DNA of 64,000 nucleotides from Ceratodon purpureus. Its lineage: Eukaryota; Streptophyta; Bryopsida; Pseudoditrichales; Ditrichaceae. A program made the translations under genes and the position numbers. The first letter of the stretch is position 1. Every line of letters begins with the position of its first letter. Positions 47,325-58,979 of this stretch are shown one piece after another. The DNA is taken from NCBI GenBank assembly GCA_014871385.1, contig CM026426.1, forward strand, positions 80,209,566-80,273,565, in the 5' to 3' direction. The notes under the pieces are model-generated. The model was not told the origin of the DNA. It saw only the letters and a list, made by a program, of their open reading frames with translations, and did no database searches.

Positions 47325-49575
47325 CGTCCATCATTACATCGGTTAGGACTGAATCCCAGTGGAACAAAGCCGCAGCCGGGTCCACGATGGCTATCCGTGT
47401 AAGGTACAACTACTTGGGCATCATATCCAAACTGTTAGCTGGTATGAACAGGACCGAAAAGAGCTAGCAAGGCCAGACATTTCTGTAACTTTCACTACTT
47501 CGCACATACCGTGTTCGAGAAGCATGCATAATGAACCACGACTATGCCCTCCTCTGTTACTATCTCTATACCAGGTTCACACACGTGTTGATAAAAGGTT
47601 GTCCACAGAATAAGTCCGTCGACAATATCAGCATACAAATGAATTTCATTTCAAATGAAATATACATGAGGGAGACATGAGTTACCACCCTCAAATGAGC
47701 AGTCAAGTCCAAATAAATGTTGTTGCACGTATAATACTCACAGACTTCCACTGTACAAACATACATTCTAGGCAGAACCTTGTCGACTCTGTCATCAGCC
47801 GCTTCGATGTTGACACGGGATGCATTAAAGAATTGCTAATAGATAAGTGACCTGTGCTTCACCCTCAAACTCATATACATACATAGGGTATCTCAACCAT
47901 CAACTCTGAAACAGAGCTACCCGTGTCTTGTCTAACCCTCAAAGGAAATTGCTCCGGTAGCGTACAACATCTGTTCTGTTCTTCCAAGCTTATCCGGTCA
48001 GCAGTTTTCCAGCACCCCTCTCTGGAATGAGCGGCTGCTGCCAGAGGCGTTCAACTATCCCGGTACCCGCTGCGTTGGGAGACTTCAAAAACCTTTTTGT
48101 TCAAAAAGTCGGAGAACATGTAATATGCGTTCAACTAGAAGCTCTCTAAATCCCTATAAACCGTGCTATTGGTCATATCAAAACTGTAACAATAAACTTT
48201 CGATGGAATAGCGACCTACTGTATCTATAGTTGCTTGCCTTCTCATATTTAATGCTCCCATCTAAATTGAAACCTCGAAATAGACATTTTAGACACGCAC
48301 GCTCACCTTAAGCACCGAGCTTGGAGGTGACTAGGATTAGCACATCCTGTCATCCTCCCAAAAACCACTAAAAAACTAGGTGATAGTTCAACAAACATGT
48401 GACGTCTTGTTCTCTCAAATCAGATCCATGCATGATCTGATTACAAGCCACCAAAACTTACAATCTAGCTTAATTGTTACAGGCTAGAAGTAAATTCAAA
48501 AACATAAAAACCAGTAGTAGACTATGAAACTGAAAACCGCAAATCCTTCCATAATGATCTGGCCCTGAAACACATTGGAAGGATCGTGAAAGTTTATTAA
48601 GGTAACAAATGGTGGTAACCATGAAATGAATACATAGTTTGCAGACAAAAGGTGACATTCACTACTCTGAGTCAATACATTTCGCAAGCATTCCCAATCT
48701 GCTGAGTGGACGTCGGAACCCTCTGGTCCTTTTAGGGTTCACGTGCTTGTTAAATTCTTTTTAAACTCAGCTTCTGTACATTACGGGCTACGCTCATTTT
48801 ATCTGCCCAACGCTCCAAGTATAAAAATTGCAAAGCTGATCATGGACACCTACGTTTTGTTTAATGTTGATCAAAACCTCTAATCTAGGACATGGAGACG
48901 TGTTTCTCAATAGTATTATCCCTCTCACAAAGACTGCATCACTGGAATCAAATGACAGTACATCTATGACGAAAAATAGTCTGCTATTAAAACCCCATGA
49001 CTTATTTCTGTTTCAGAGCCCAACAAAGATGATAAACGACAAGACAAATATTAAAAGGCGAATAACTGCGCCGTTGAAGATTGAGGACCAGAATTGAAAA
49101 TCCCGTTTCAATGCGTACTACTCGCATCTGGCTGTGTCAATGACCTAAACCTAAAATCACATATTACATTAACAGGAGTTGCACTGTTCTCAACGCTTAC
49201 TCGAGAACATCAACCCCCACTTGATCTGCGCTGCAGCATGAGTACATTACAGAACATGTTTTATAACAAAATAATCGAAAGCTAGTAACACATACCAGAC
49301 TGTATCCATTCCGAGTCGATGTCCTGTAACAGACAGTAAAAACATAAGAACCTTTAACAGGTACCACAGCATGATACTCATCCCCAATCGGACATTTACC
49401 AACCAAGCGAGCTTTATCATGGACATTACAGAACAACCATTGAAAACCGGATTGAACTGTGCAAGGTATGTACAGGGGACATAAAACATTTCAAGCTATT
49501 TACGCATGTATGATTGGCGGATTGTTCTAGAGATGTATAAATGATTTTCAGAATCAGGTAACAAATGCAGAACTC

Positions 49576-50223
49576 ACATCTTTGGCCCAATCCTGCCAGC
49601 GTCTCCTTCGGCATCCTCCAACATCTGAAGCACCTCCGAACTCTGGTCCTCGAAGCGGGCTCGCACGTTGTTCCAACCTGGCGTTGATCCCCACCTTGAC
49701 ATCTACTGTTCCCTAAATTCTCCAAACATGGAATTCCCTGAAGCTCATCCCACTTTGAGTGTAGGGCCTCCTCCACTCTTCCATCCTTCTGCCTCGCAAT
49801 ATACTGCTTCCTACAAATGTCATGGGCAAATTTGGCCCAATTGATCTTACACTTCCCCTCCCTCTCCGCCAACCAGCTCCTTAAAAAATAACAAGCAAAC
49901 TCCTTATTGGGAGGTGCATGGTTGTACATTAGAAAATACTTTTCCCAGATTGTACCGCACTCAGCCTCCGTGATGAATTCATTTGCAACCACTCGGATCC
50001 CACTGCCTCCTTTATTTGGAAATACCCTCTCCAAATGGGCCTCGCTGATATGCGTCGTTCCACATTCTGTCTTTCCGCAAATGCCGGCGTCCTCTAACTC
50101 CAGCTTCTCTGCAAAATCCTGCACAGACCACCTGCACCGTAAGTGGAGTCCTTTTGCGAACTTGATCCTCTCCCCCTCTTTCATGTTCAGGTCTGCATCA
50201 GATTTGGGGAGGGTAGAAGCCAA
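49576..50223 (-). CDS. N-terminal exon of a putative second transposon gene
   Basis: The first in-frame ATG is at 50184; the open frame extends a little upstream. The product includes KEGERIKFAKGLHLRCRWSV, a segment around CGTIWEKYFLMYNHAPPNKE and WLAEREGKCKINWAKFAHDI, then HSKWDELQGIP. After that a better coding signal lies one frame over (SRWGSTPGWNNVRARFEDQS), so a frameshift or unmarked splice is likely near 49720. AGAT|GTGAGT near 49578 is a good donor. The Trp-rich pattern looks like a real folded protein, but I cannot name it. It lies only about 0.8 kb inside the right terminus. Confidence 0.5.
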
Positions 50224-50870
50224 CTTCGCTTTACTGTGGCCATGGCGTAGCTAATCTGTCTTGACTAGTTTCTCCTATCACATGCAAGATCGTGCATGTG
50301 CACTCGCAAGCACCGAACCTTAACTTTCGTTATCCATGATGCACTGGTCCACTGCAAACCCTGTGTCGAGACACCCCAAACTGAAAAATGCGTTGTTCCA
50401 ACTAATTGCTACGACAGTGAATTAGCGACCATGCAACCCCCGAGATCACTCGATCAACTGTTGAACGCTAAATCGTCCAATTTTTCCCCACCCTTCCTGG
50501 CTACGAACTCTCCCAAAAGAACTTTCTTCTTGCAACTACCTTGCTCTTCCGGAAAGTGGCTAGCCAGTGAAGTGAGCATGACAAGTGATGGAGAATACTA
50601 GTTGGCGCAACCTATCCCGAACAATTTTGCATAGACCCTCTTTAACATAAATGACGCCGGATACGCACCTGACTGCATCAATTCACCTCCCTTGGAAAAG
50701 GGGCTCATCAGGTTGAAGCACTGAACAAGCTACGGAGCATTCAGAACTCATCTTTGCGGGATCCCCCACAATGAAGACTCACAATTTTGGCTTCCGTGTC
50801 CACCCCTAAACCCTTGCAACAAGTGTCACCCTAATTCCTACTCTCCTATCTCGCAGTTCAACCACCCCCT

Positions 50871-50910
50871 AGGTTCCCAAGCGTTCCCAAGCATTCCCAA
50901 GCGTTCCCAC
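50871..50910. repeat. Four 10-bp tandem units (GCGTTCCCAA type) near the right terminus
   Basis: GGTTCCCAA, GCGTTCCCAA, GCATTCCCAA and GCGTTCCCAC follow each other about 80 bases inside the right end of the large transposon. Their placement suggests subterminal sites. Confidence 0.8.
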
Positions 50911-50958
50911 TGTACCCATACAGGCCACTGCGAATTCACTTTGATCTGGTCACATTTT

Positions 50959-50992
50959 GCACTTTGTGGTTCACTTTATTGTGCTTCCACCC
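50959..50992 (-). repeat. Right terminal inverted repeat of the large transposon
   Basis: Read on the minus strand it starts GGGTGGAAGCACAATAAAGT and ends CACAAAGTGC, matching the left terminus apart from three substitutions and one base less in the A run. Confidence 0.8.
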
Positions 50993-50996
50993 ATTG
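50993..50996. repeat. Target-site duplication ATTG, right copy
   Basis: It is identical to 28229-28232 and directly follows the right terminus. Confidence 0.7.
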
Positions 50997-52989
50997 GTAA
51001 ATACTACCATGGTGAAGGTTGACTGACGTTGCCATCAACTTTTAAGTAGAACAAGACACCCAAGGACATGGTAAAATTAGACATCTTGATTGAAAAGAAT
51101 TCCTACTTCACAGACCCTTGACGTTGTCCAAAGAAGCATGGTGATCTTTCTACGGAATCATGGAAGTAGGTGTGTTTCTTCCATAGATTATGTAAGCACT
51201 TCACTTTTCTTTTTTTCAATGTTTGTTGTCAGCAAATCAAGGTTTTGGGCTCTACCTATGCCCTCACAACCACTTACTATGTTTCCACAGAGTTGAGAGG
51301 GGCACCGCTGGTATTTGTCATGAAATTAGACAAGGCTCAGATTGTGAATGTCAAGATATTTGAATGTGTCAGTATCACGTTGATGAATAGGGTACTAGAT
51401 ACAAACATTCAGAAGGACCATGCCATGTTTTTCTCAGTCCAATTGGAGCAGGAAATTTGGTCAATTACAACCTTCCAAGTGGAGAAGGAGTCCTACGAAG
51501 TTCTCTCTTGGATATTTAGAAAAACCAAGTTTCCAGCTATGATTACAGCACAATCAAATGGCCGGAAACTTCAAGTCCTTGAAGTTGGTGAATTCCATGT
51601 GGAGTGGCACCTCGCCGGAGATATGAAGACGATCAAGTGTATGTACGGGCTTCAATCCGAGCCTTCATATGCAATGAACTGCATATACTAGAACAAAAGA
51701 GGGTTAAGCTTACCGTGGGGACAGCAAGTCAGGCAAATACTGCCATTTGGAAACGTGCTAAACCCAACTGGATGGGAGGAATGTTTGCCAACACTGTGGC
51801 AGCAAAACCCTCTGACATGAGTGCACATACAAGGTAGCGGCCTATCTTGCCCATTCCATTGTATAGAGTGTACATTTGTGCACTGCATGCCCAAGTTCAC
51901 GACTATAGCAATAGAGCAAATGGAGATGTCCTTGTCAGCAATCGGGCCTCATGGTGGCAACGTGGAGATTAGAAAGGATACAAAGCTGAGTGGCAGCACA
52001 AAATATGTGCCACAGAAACCATCTTACAATGGCGTTGTTGCCAGCAAATTTTTTAGACCAAGCATTTGGTTTGATAACGACAAGGCCTGGAAAGACGTAT
52101 GTCAAGCCGAGAGTAATAATAGTCGCAGTGGTGCGGACCGTAGGGCAATGGCTACTATGAAGCAAGCCTTTGAAGAGGTTCTACCATACTTCAGCGATTT
52201 GGTGTTGACATCAGAACAACGACTCCAGTTCAAAGGAAAGATAGAAATGTAGGGAACAACATTTTTATAGGCCTTTGGAGAGGAGCATGTTTCCAATGAC
52301 ATGGTGAGTTCTATTCTAGTTTTTGAGATTATTTAGGGGCTGATGTTAGAGGTTGCTTTCTTTAAACTTGCCAATAAGTTTTAACATTGTTTTGGCTGTT
52401 GACAACATGTACTTGTGAGGCACGCGTGTTGGTTTGCGAAGGAATATGGTAGTCTGTTCGTCTAGAGTTGTCAGGGTATGGAGAAATCTCATCATGAAGC
52501 AAAGGCAGCAAATCAAGCACATACAGCTCATGGGGGTGGCAAAGAGCGCATCAATATTATTTTGCAACAACTCTAGCATTGGTACCAAGATAATCAACTT
52601 TGGAGTAACAAGAAATTAGAGTGCGCCAATGTTCTCTATACCTCGGTTGATGAAGGAAGGCTAGCCCCTTCGTGTAGAAGACGCGAGCAGTGGCATCAAT
52701 CAAATGCTGCGAGGGCCTGGGCAAATTGGCACTCTTGGCAACAACGTATTGGCAATGCGTGGGTATGTAACTCCGTGGGAGGTGGTAGGCGAGACGATGT
52801 CCAACCATCAAATTCTCCCTATAAAGAGGATCCTAAGGGAGATGGCAACGATGTGGATCCTGAGGACGATAGCAACTATGCCGGCGGTGTGGACGTTGGC
52901 AACTCTACCGGCGGTGTGGATGTTGGACGTATTGAATGTGGCTGCCAACAATGTTTTCTTTTAGGTAGGTTAGACCATGATTATCCCTA
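50997..52989 (+). pseudogene. Right half of the mobile-element gene split by the 22.8-kb transposon
   Basis: The frame continues from LLQYIG with KYYHGEG. It then gives readable stretches in changing frames: TPKDMVKLDILIEKNSYF, STELRGAPLVFVMKLDKAQI, VEWHLAGDMKTIKCMYGL and KPNWMGGMFANTVAAKPSDM. Next are PILPIPLYRVYICALHA, SAIGPHGGNVEIRKDTKLSG and CQGMEKSHHEAKAA near 52470, with an acidic repeat region GGVDVGNSTGGVDVG near 52880. The many frame changes and stops mean it is dead. I recall similar long proteins from moss and coral genomes as transposon-encoded, unverified. No catalytic triad could be fixed. Confidence 0.6.
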
Positions 52990-53360
52990 AACATGATTTT
53001 TGGGTTTATTCTTCAATAGCAATCTACAAATACATTACTATATTTTTTGGATATTTTCACTTATTCACTAAGTGGCTAATCCAAGCAAATAATAATCTTC
53101 ATAATGAAGGACCCTTGGAGAGGGTAGCAAATCCATCAACATGAGGACACTGGCAACAACGTGGACAGTGACAAAGCTAGCAACATTTGTGTGTGAATTG
53201 ACTACAATGTGTTTAGTCATCATGTTGTGGCTATGTAGAATGTGGCTGCCAACAATGTTTTCATTTAGTTTAGACTATGGTTTTCCCCTACACATGTTTT
53301 TTGAGTAATTCACTAAAGTGCCTAATCCAAGCAATTAATCTCCATATTGAAGGATTCAAT
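52936..53360. repeat. Direct duplication at the 3' end of the split gene
   Basis: AATGTGGCTGCCAACAATGT opens both copies (52936 and about 53238). Both continue through TTTTC, a CCCTA-ACATG stretch, then TAATCCAAGCAA and a GAAGGA block. Spacing is about 300 bases, and the second copy is shorter and diverged. It may be a duplicated terminal segment of the element. Confidence 0.6.
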
Positions 53361-53563
53361 GAATGTGTCTCAGTAATCATATGAACTAGTCACCGTAAGG
53401 TTAAGATTTTTATTTGTGAGGCGATTTTCCTTTAGCCCTTATCAAGTAAGGAAGTGAGGTTTAAGGTTGTGGCAATGATATGCATTGAGTGGCAATTAGG
53501 GCCGTTGTAAGCTTCCCACCAAACCATTATGCTCCCCTAAATAAATTTTGTTTAAGAGTCTCA

Positions 53564-53578
53564 CCCCCCCCCCCCCCC
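53564..53578. repeat. Run of 15 C
   Basis: A simple homopolymer in otherwise non-coding sequence. Confidence 0.9.
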
Positions 53579-53748
53579 TTAAAGCATTCTAATGTCCTCT
53601 TAAGTACACTCGGCCTTGTTCCCATACGGCACATGTGGTTGACTCTAACACTCTTAAGCACCTCTTTATTTTTTTGGCCGTCCTCTTGTTTCCAGCAAGC
53701 GCCCTCGCGATTGTATTGACAAGGCAGTACTCGGGCACCGTGGAGATT

Positions 53749-54194
53749 CTAGATGTTCTGGGCAACGTCACGATCATGCACCCCCTTCATGCCGTTGAAA
53801 ACCGCGGCAGGTGTTGAAGAGGGGCGCCGCAGCACTCGAGAGGAGGAGGCCGTGGAGATTCTACGTTCGGCGTAGTTGCAGCTTGAGGAAGGGGCCAGGG
53901 AGGGGACCGTGAAGATTCTGCGTGAGGAGCGGGCGCAGCTGCAGCGTGAGGAGCGGGATGGAGCTGCAGCGTGAAGAGCATGCAAACATGCAATGTGAAG
54001 AGCGGGTGAACCTACAGCATGAGGAGCAGGCGCAACTACAGCATGAGGAGCGAGTGCGTCGTCACAAGCGGCGGGAGGAGAAGCGAGCTTCACATCTTCA
54101 AGCGCCGGCCAAAGCGTTGCGGGGAAAGCTATTACCCTGCCCAACTAGAAGGCTGGCAGCTTTGAATTCCAAATCCCTATTGCACAATACATGA
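53749..54194 (+). pseudogene. Charged repeat-rich reading frame, gag-like
   Basis: The translated frames contain several diverged copies of a short unit of the type LQREER or LQHEE with seven-residue spacing (REERAQLQREER, EERVNLQHEEQAQLQHEERV). These are followed by a basic HKRREEKRASHL. Such a unit would form a long charged coiled coil. Frame changes occur near 53960 and there are stops upstream. The DNA is GC-rich beside AT-rich flanks, suggesting an insertion. A retroelement gag is possible but unproven. Confidence 0.35.
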
Positions 54195-54685
54195 CCACTG
54201 TAAATACTAGCTTGATCAACTCGATGATCCCTACGGAGGCCTCTAACGCTCCATCGTGGTCTAGAACGCAACCGCGACTACTCTCTCACAACTAGGCCAG
54301 CTTCAAATGACCGTTGGCACCATTTTGACTTCAACATCTTGCGCACATTGTGTCTTGAAGGTAGAGCAGCAAATCAATTCTAGTAGGCGGTCTAATTTCC
54401 CCAATTTTTGCAGGAATTCTTAAAGCCTACCACCGCTAACAACCTTCTTCCTGCTTGGAATTTGTGCGCGGCAAAGGCTCTTCTTATCAGCTCTAACAAG
54501 ACACGCGCAAGAGAGCACACGCTCTTTGTTGCAACTATTAGCCAGACCCATAAAACATAGAGGTGGCGACCTCGTGGCACCATTGGTGCCAATAAGATAA
54601 AGTGCACATTCATGCCCAAAATTTCAAGCACATGGGAAACCTAAAGGCCTTTTGGAGACTCCTAATTTCTCCTAATGTTAATCCA
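54195..54685. other. Possible continuation of the gag-like fragment; no firm gene
   Basis: Short broken frames without a recognised domain. Confidence 0.35.
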
Positions 54686-54973
54686 TTAAATGCTGAATTC
54701 AAACAATTTCTTTAGTGCTTTGTTGTTTGGCATTGTTTGTAACAAATCCATAATATTAGAAATAAAATGCTTAGAATCTTTATGGCCATTTAGTGACGTC
54801 TCTACTTCTACCAATGCCAATGAGCTTGGTCCAGCATCATTTGATTTACCAAAAGAATATCCAGTCTCGAGGGCCACATGATTCGCCAGATTTCCATTGA
54901 CCACTTTTTCCTCTACATCCTCCAAGGTTGTTTTGCCCTTCTCCTTCCTTGAAGATTTTTGGGTATCCTCCAT
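54686..54973 (-). CDS. Hypothetical open frame, charged
   Basis: This is a 95-codon frame starting with ATG, rich in Lys, Glu and Ser (SSRKEKGKTTLEDVEEKVVN), then ISNIMDLLQTMPNNKALKKL. It follows the 198-codon frame on the same strand after a 95-base gap and could be its second exon or a separate fragment. No family recognised. Confidence 0.3.
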   Translation of the reverse strand: MEDTQKSSRKEKGKTTLEDVEEKVVNGNLANHVALETGYSFGKSNDAGPSSLALVEVETSLNGHKDSKHFISNIMDLLQTMPNNKALKKLFEFSI

Positions 54974-55068
54974 ATCAAGTCTAGAAATTCAAAGCTCCTC
55001 ATTTTGAGCGGCTGCATAAACATAGTTGCAAGTATATTGTTCACAAATTTCTGCTTAAAATCTCGAGG

Positions 55069-55665
55069 TTACAAAGCAGAATCGTAAGAATTTTTAAGAT
55101 TTTCCATTGTAGAAATGGAATGTACAACTGGCCACATACCAGGCTTTGTTTTCAACTCATCCACTACATTTCTCGTGGAGTGTAAATCCAGATGACATGA
55201 ACCAGGAATATATGTTTGATTTTTCCCAATCCAGAGCAAGTTCCATTTTGTTGTTGGAAATGTGCTCCAATATATTTTGTGCTTTAAGATTACTTCTACA
55301 TATACCATACATAACAAGGAATAACTGAGATATCCTTTGCTCTTTAAGCAATCCCTGAACAAAGCTTGCCAAACCTCAAATGCATAGTGCCTGAAGTGAT
55401 CATCCTTGCACAGTTGTGGCTTGCAAGCGTAATTCCTTGTATTGACCTCGTGATGATCCTCATGCCAGAGTTTTTCAATATGGTACATCTTCTTATATGC
55501 TTTGCACTCTCTAATAGTCCAAAAACTAAGGCCAACAGATTCCCATCCTTCTTCAGCTAGTATTCCTGGATTGTCTAGGATTTTCCAATGCAAAGTGTGA
55601 CTAGCACCCTTCTTCTTGTTCTTCCTTTCTAATCCTTGGGTTGGAGCACCTTGCAAATTCTCCAT
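55069..55665 (-). CDS. Hypothetical protein, 198 codons, uninterrupted
   Basis: It begins with ATG (MENLQGAPTQGLERKNKKKG). It reads as a Trp-, Tyr- and His-rich globular protein (TLHWKILDNPGILAEEGWES, IEKLWHEDHHEVNTRNYACK, FEVWQALFRDCLKS, ending NSYDSAL). AACAAGGCAG just upstream may be a splice acceptor, with more coding-like sequence to about 55840. I do not recognise the family. Long openness and mixed composition suggest a real or recently dead gene, possibly another mobile-element product. Confidence 0.45.
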   Translation of the reverse strand: MENLQGAPTQGLERKNKKKGASHTLHWKILDNPGILAEEGWESVGLSFWTIRECKAYKKMYHIEKLWHEDHHEVNTRNYACKPQLCKDDHFRHYAFEVWQALFRDCLKSKGYLSYSLLCMVYVEVILKHKIYWSTFPTTKWNLLWIGKNQTYIPGSCHLDLHSTRNVVDELKTKPGMWPVVHSISTMENLKNSYDSAL

Positions 55666-55859
55666 AACTGCCTTGTTTCAAATAGACAAGGTAAACCCCT
55701 TACTTCATTTTCTAATTTATTGCAATGGAAGTGCAATTTCCAAAATGAGGGACTTACATCCATTACAATTGTTACATTGTTCCAATCAACTTTTGAAAAA
55801 CATAATGTACAACCATCATTGGAAAATGATCCTCGCTCATGGGAAATTTTCAATTAAAT

Positions 55860-56633
55860 TTAAAGTTTTGTATAAAACACCGCAATCCATTATGTTGTAA
55901 AATTGCAAATTTGTTTGGGAAAATTTATGATAAAAAAATAACATAAATTTATACTTTGTGTGCTGTAGTCCTGTTTTTTTTTTTTTTTTGTTTTTTTTTT
56001 TTTAATTTTAAATGTTTATTTATTTTTTTTAAAAACGTATTGTAAGTTGCAAATTATCTATATTTAACTTCAAATTCAAGATACCGTGCGTGACCCCTAA
56101 AAAACACGTACTTCCATACTATTTTTTCTACCATTTCTCTGATAGAAAAAAATCCAAATTCTATATTTACTTAAGTAGTATGACAGCAAATGTTATCCCT
56201 CCATAATTTCCTTTTAGAACAATAATGTAAAATATGTTCAAAATTTGTAGAGATTGTACTTTTAAGAGGTGTTAAACTATGAAACAAAGACAATTGATTA
56301 CTCAAAAGCTATAACACATCTTCATTCATCTACCTATTATACAAATGCGTATTATTCTTTGTATATTATTAAGCTCCGTTTAAAGAATATAAATATATAT
56401 ATGCAATTATGGAAGGTTTTAAATCAATAATTAATTCACAATATATGCTACTAATACTTTTGGTTGTTAATAAGTATCGAAGTAATAATACTATGGACAT
56501 GTAGGATGTAAAGCTCTTTCTGAAATATATGATATGTATACATATTTACATGTAATGAAATCAACATTTCAATATCTATATGTATTTGTGTGAATTTAAC
56601 CAAGACATCAATTAAACTACATATAAATGATTC

Positions 56634-56673
<40 letters not shown>

Positions 56674-56962
56674 TACTAATACAAATGCATCTATAGAGCA
56701 TCACGAATCAATAATCAATTCATGCTCTATATCATCAAAGCAATTGATAGTCAATAAGTGTCAAATGTAAGATTAATTCAGGCACACAACATGTAAGGGC
56801 CTTTATGGGAGAATAGAAATTATATAACGATAATCTTTATCACCTTATAAAATATATATAATTTGGATACGCATTTATATTATGCTGTACTTTATGGAAT
56901 TAATGCTTATCCCCAGATATAAATTAATATATAGTGAATATTGCAATTCTATTTTTCTATAA

Positions 56963-57045
<83 letters not shown>

Positions 57046-58039
57046 GCATAATTATTAAGAATGTCTTACGTACCTATTTGGTTTAAATTTTTCATAAGGA
57101 ATAATATCCTTCTTAATTAATGAGAATGATGGAGATCTTTAATGTACCACATAAATTCTAGTTTTGGAGTCATTAATATTTGTAACATGTATTACTGCAT
57201 ATTCCTTGTTAGAACTACCTTTCAATGTCACGTTTTTTGAATCCACCTCTTCCAATCTAAATTTTAACATTACTCTTCAGATGGAACCAAAATTTTCAGT
57301 ATATACAAAAGAGAAGAACCCTTTATAAATATCAAAATTAAAATCTCCCTTATGCATATCGGAGTGTTTTGCCTCATATTGTTAATCGTAATTTTTTTTA
57401 GAATTTGCCTATGATATAGTAGTTGGTACAAATCATTTTGCACAATTTCGCTATAATAGGTGTCAACATAGTATTTAACATTGAGCTGGAGTCAAAAGCA
57501 ATTTATTACACATAATTTTCTACACTTCTACTAATTGGACGTTTTATATATTTTTCAAAGAATATAAGGACATAATATTTCTAACCACTAGAAAAGGCAA
57601 GTAATTAACCCATCATGCATTAGAGAAAAGTATGGAGTTTGCTTTGTAATTCAAAAAATACGCGAACGTAACCATTCTTTAGTGGGCGGGCCTGATGTAT
57701 GAGAGTTTAATCCCAAGTCACATGCACCCCTTTAAGTGTGGTGACAATTCTACAAATTCTGTGGAATAGTTATTTTACTATCCAGATCATTTGTTAGGTT
57801 ACTTTGAAACCAATGGATGTGGTCAGTACCTTGCTTACAATCTCAAACTGTTGGTCTGATTTTCACAATAGTAATTTTGTTATTTTGCAACCGTTGACAA
57901 ACATGAGGACCTCATAGAGTTAGGAAGATTGTTACTTTAATCCTTCGAGATATATTCCTACTTAGTTTGCAACCATGCCTCGAAACAACAACAAACCCAG
58001 AATTCCAAAGAAGATGGCAGTAATGGATTAGGATGCTAC
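55860..58039. other. AT-rich spacer with microsatellites; no gene
   Basis: Long T runs (55974-56003), (AT)n at about 56637-56670 and about 56967-57042, and scattered TATATA. No reading frame of note. The last 80 bases lead to the left target duplication of the MULE-like element. Confidence 0.6.
58031..58039. repeat. Target-site duplication GGATGCTAC, left copy
   Basis: It is identical to 61305-61313 on the other side of the MULE-like element. Nine bases is the usual duplication length of Mutator elements. Confidence 0.75.
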
Positions 58040-58258
58040 CAAGGTTGTCATAAATTGCCATAAATTGCCATAAAATTGTCATGTAGTCACGTGACGGACG
58101 TGACGGACGGTTATCGGACGAGCTCCCCCGCGCGAGCAAAATTACAGTCCTCACAGTTTACTACTGTTTACCATGGGTGGCGCCCGTCGACGCGTTTGCT
58201 CGCGCCCGTAGGCACACGCGCGAGCACTCGGGCGCGCGCGCAAAAAAATAAAATAAAA

Positions 58259-58376
<118 letters not shown>

Positions 58377-58979
58377 TTTTTATTTTTTATTTTTTATTTT
58401 ATTTTTTGGTTTTTTGGTGCGCGCGCCCACGTGCTCGCGCCCATAGGCACGCGCGCAAGCACTTGGGCGCGCGCACCAAAAAAAAAATAATAATAATAAT
58501 AAATAAATAAATAAATAATTTTTTTTTAATTTTTTTTTTGCACGCGCCCGAGTGCTCGCGCGCGTGCCTACGGGCGCGAGCATTCAGGCGCGAGACTTTC
58601 ACAAAGAAATTGTTCATTTCATTTTGGTGATAGTTCATCCTTTGGGCATGTGCATGTAGGCATGTACATAGGAAAAAATAAAGCACCAAAATGAAATGAA
58701 CAACTTCTTGGTGGAGGTTGGGTGCATGCGTGTCGGTGTGCGTAGAAAAAACTAGCACAAAAATGAAATGAAACCGAACTCCCAATACTCATGTAGATAT
58801 GTTCTTGTATGATTTGAATCCTCATTTTTGTACTATTAAAGTTACACTTGTTAAATATAGTTTTATATTTTGTTCATGATTGCATTCCTTAATTAAATAT
58901 GTAAATAACTTATATTTCATGTTATTCTTGAATTTATTTACCATGTTTCATTCAATTGGCACATATAATAAGTTTACAT

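Larger units (their letters stand above)
28233..50992. mobile_element. Very large two-gene DNA transposon (22,760 bp) with inverted termini
   Basis: The termini at 28233-28267 and 50959-50992 are inverted copies sharing an unbroken 17-base core GGAAGCACAATAAAGTG, with three mismatches and one indel over about 35 bases. ATTG flanks both sides. Inside lie a plus-strand transposase-like gene (31-35.7 kb), an importin-beta pseudogene on the minus strand (40.6-42.8 kb) and exon-like pieces of a second minus-strand gene (43.3-50.2 kb). There are also short repeats related to the right subterminal region. Excising the interval rejoins a foreign reading frame, which supports the borders independently. 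The superfamily is not assigned. A 4-bp duplication alone fits several (for example Academ, Chapaev, Ginger). Confidence 0.8.

Noticed and set aside
51192..51232. Possible intron with GTAAGC and TTGTCAG borders
   Set aside because: It would be only 41 bases, too short for a plant intron; more likely decayed coding sequence.
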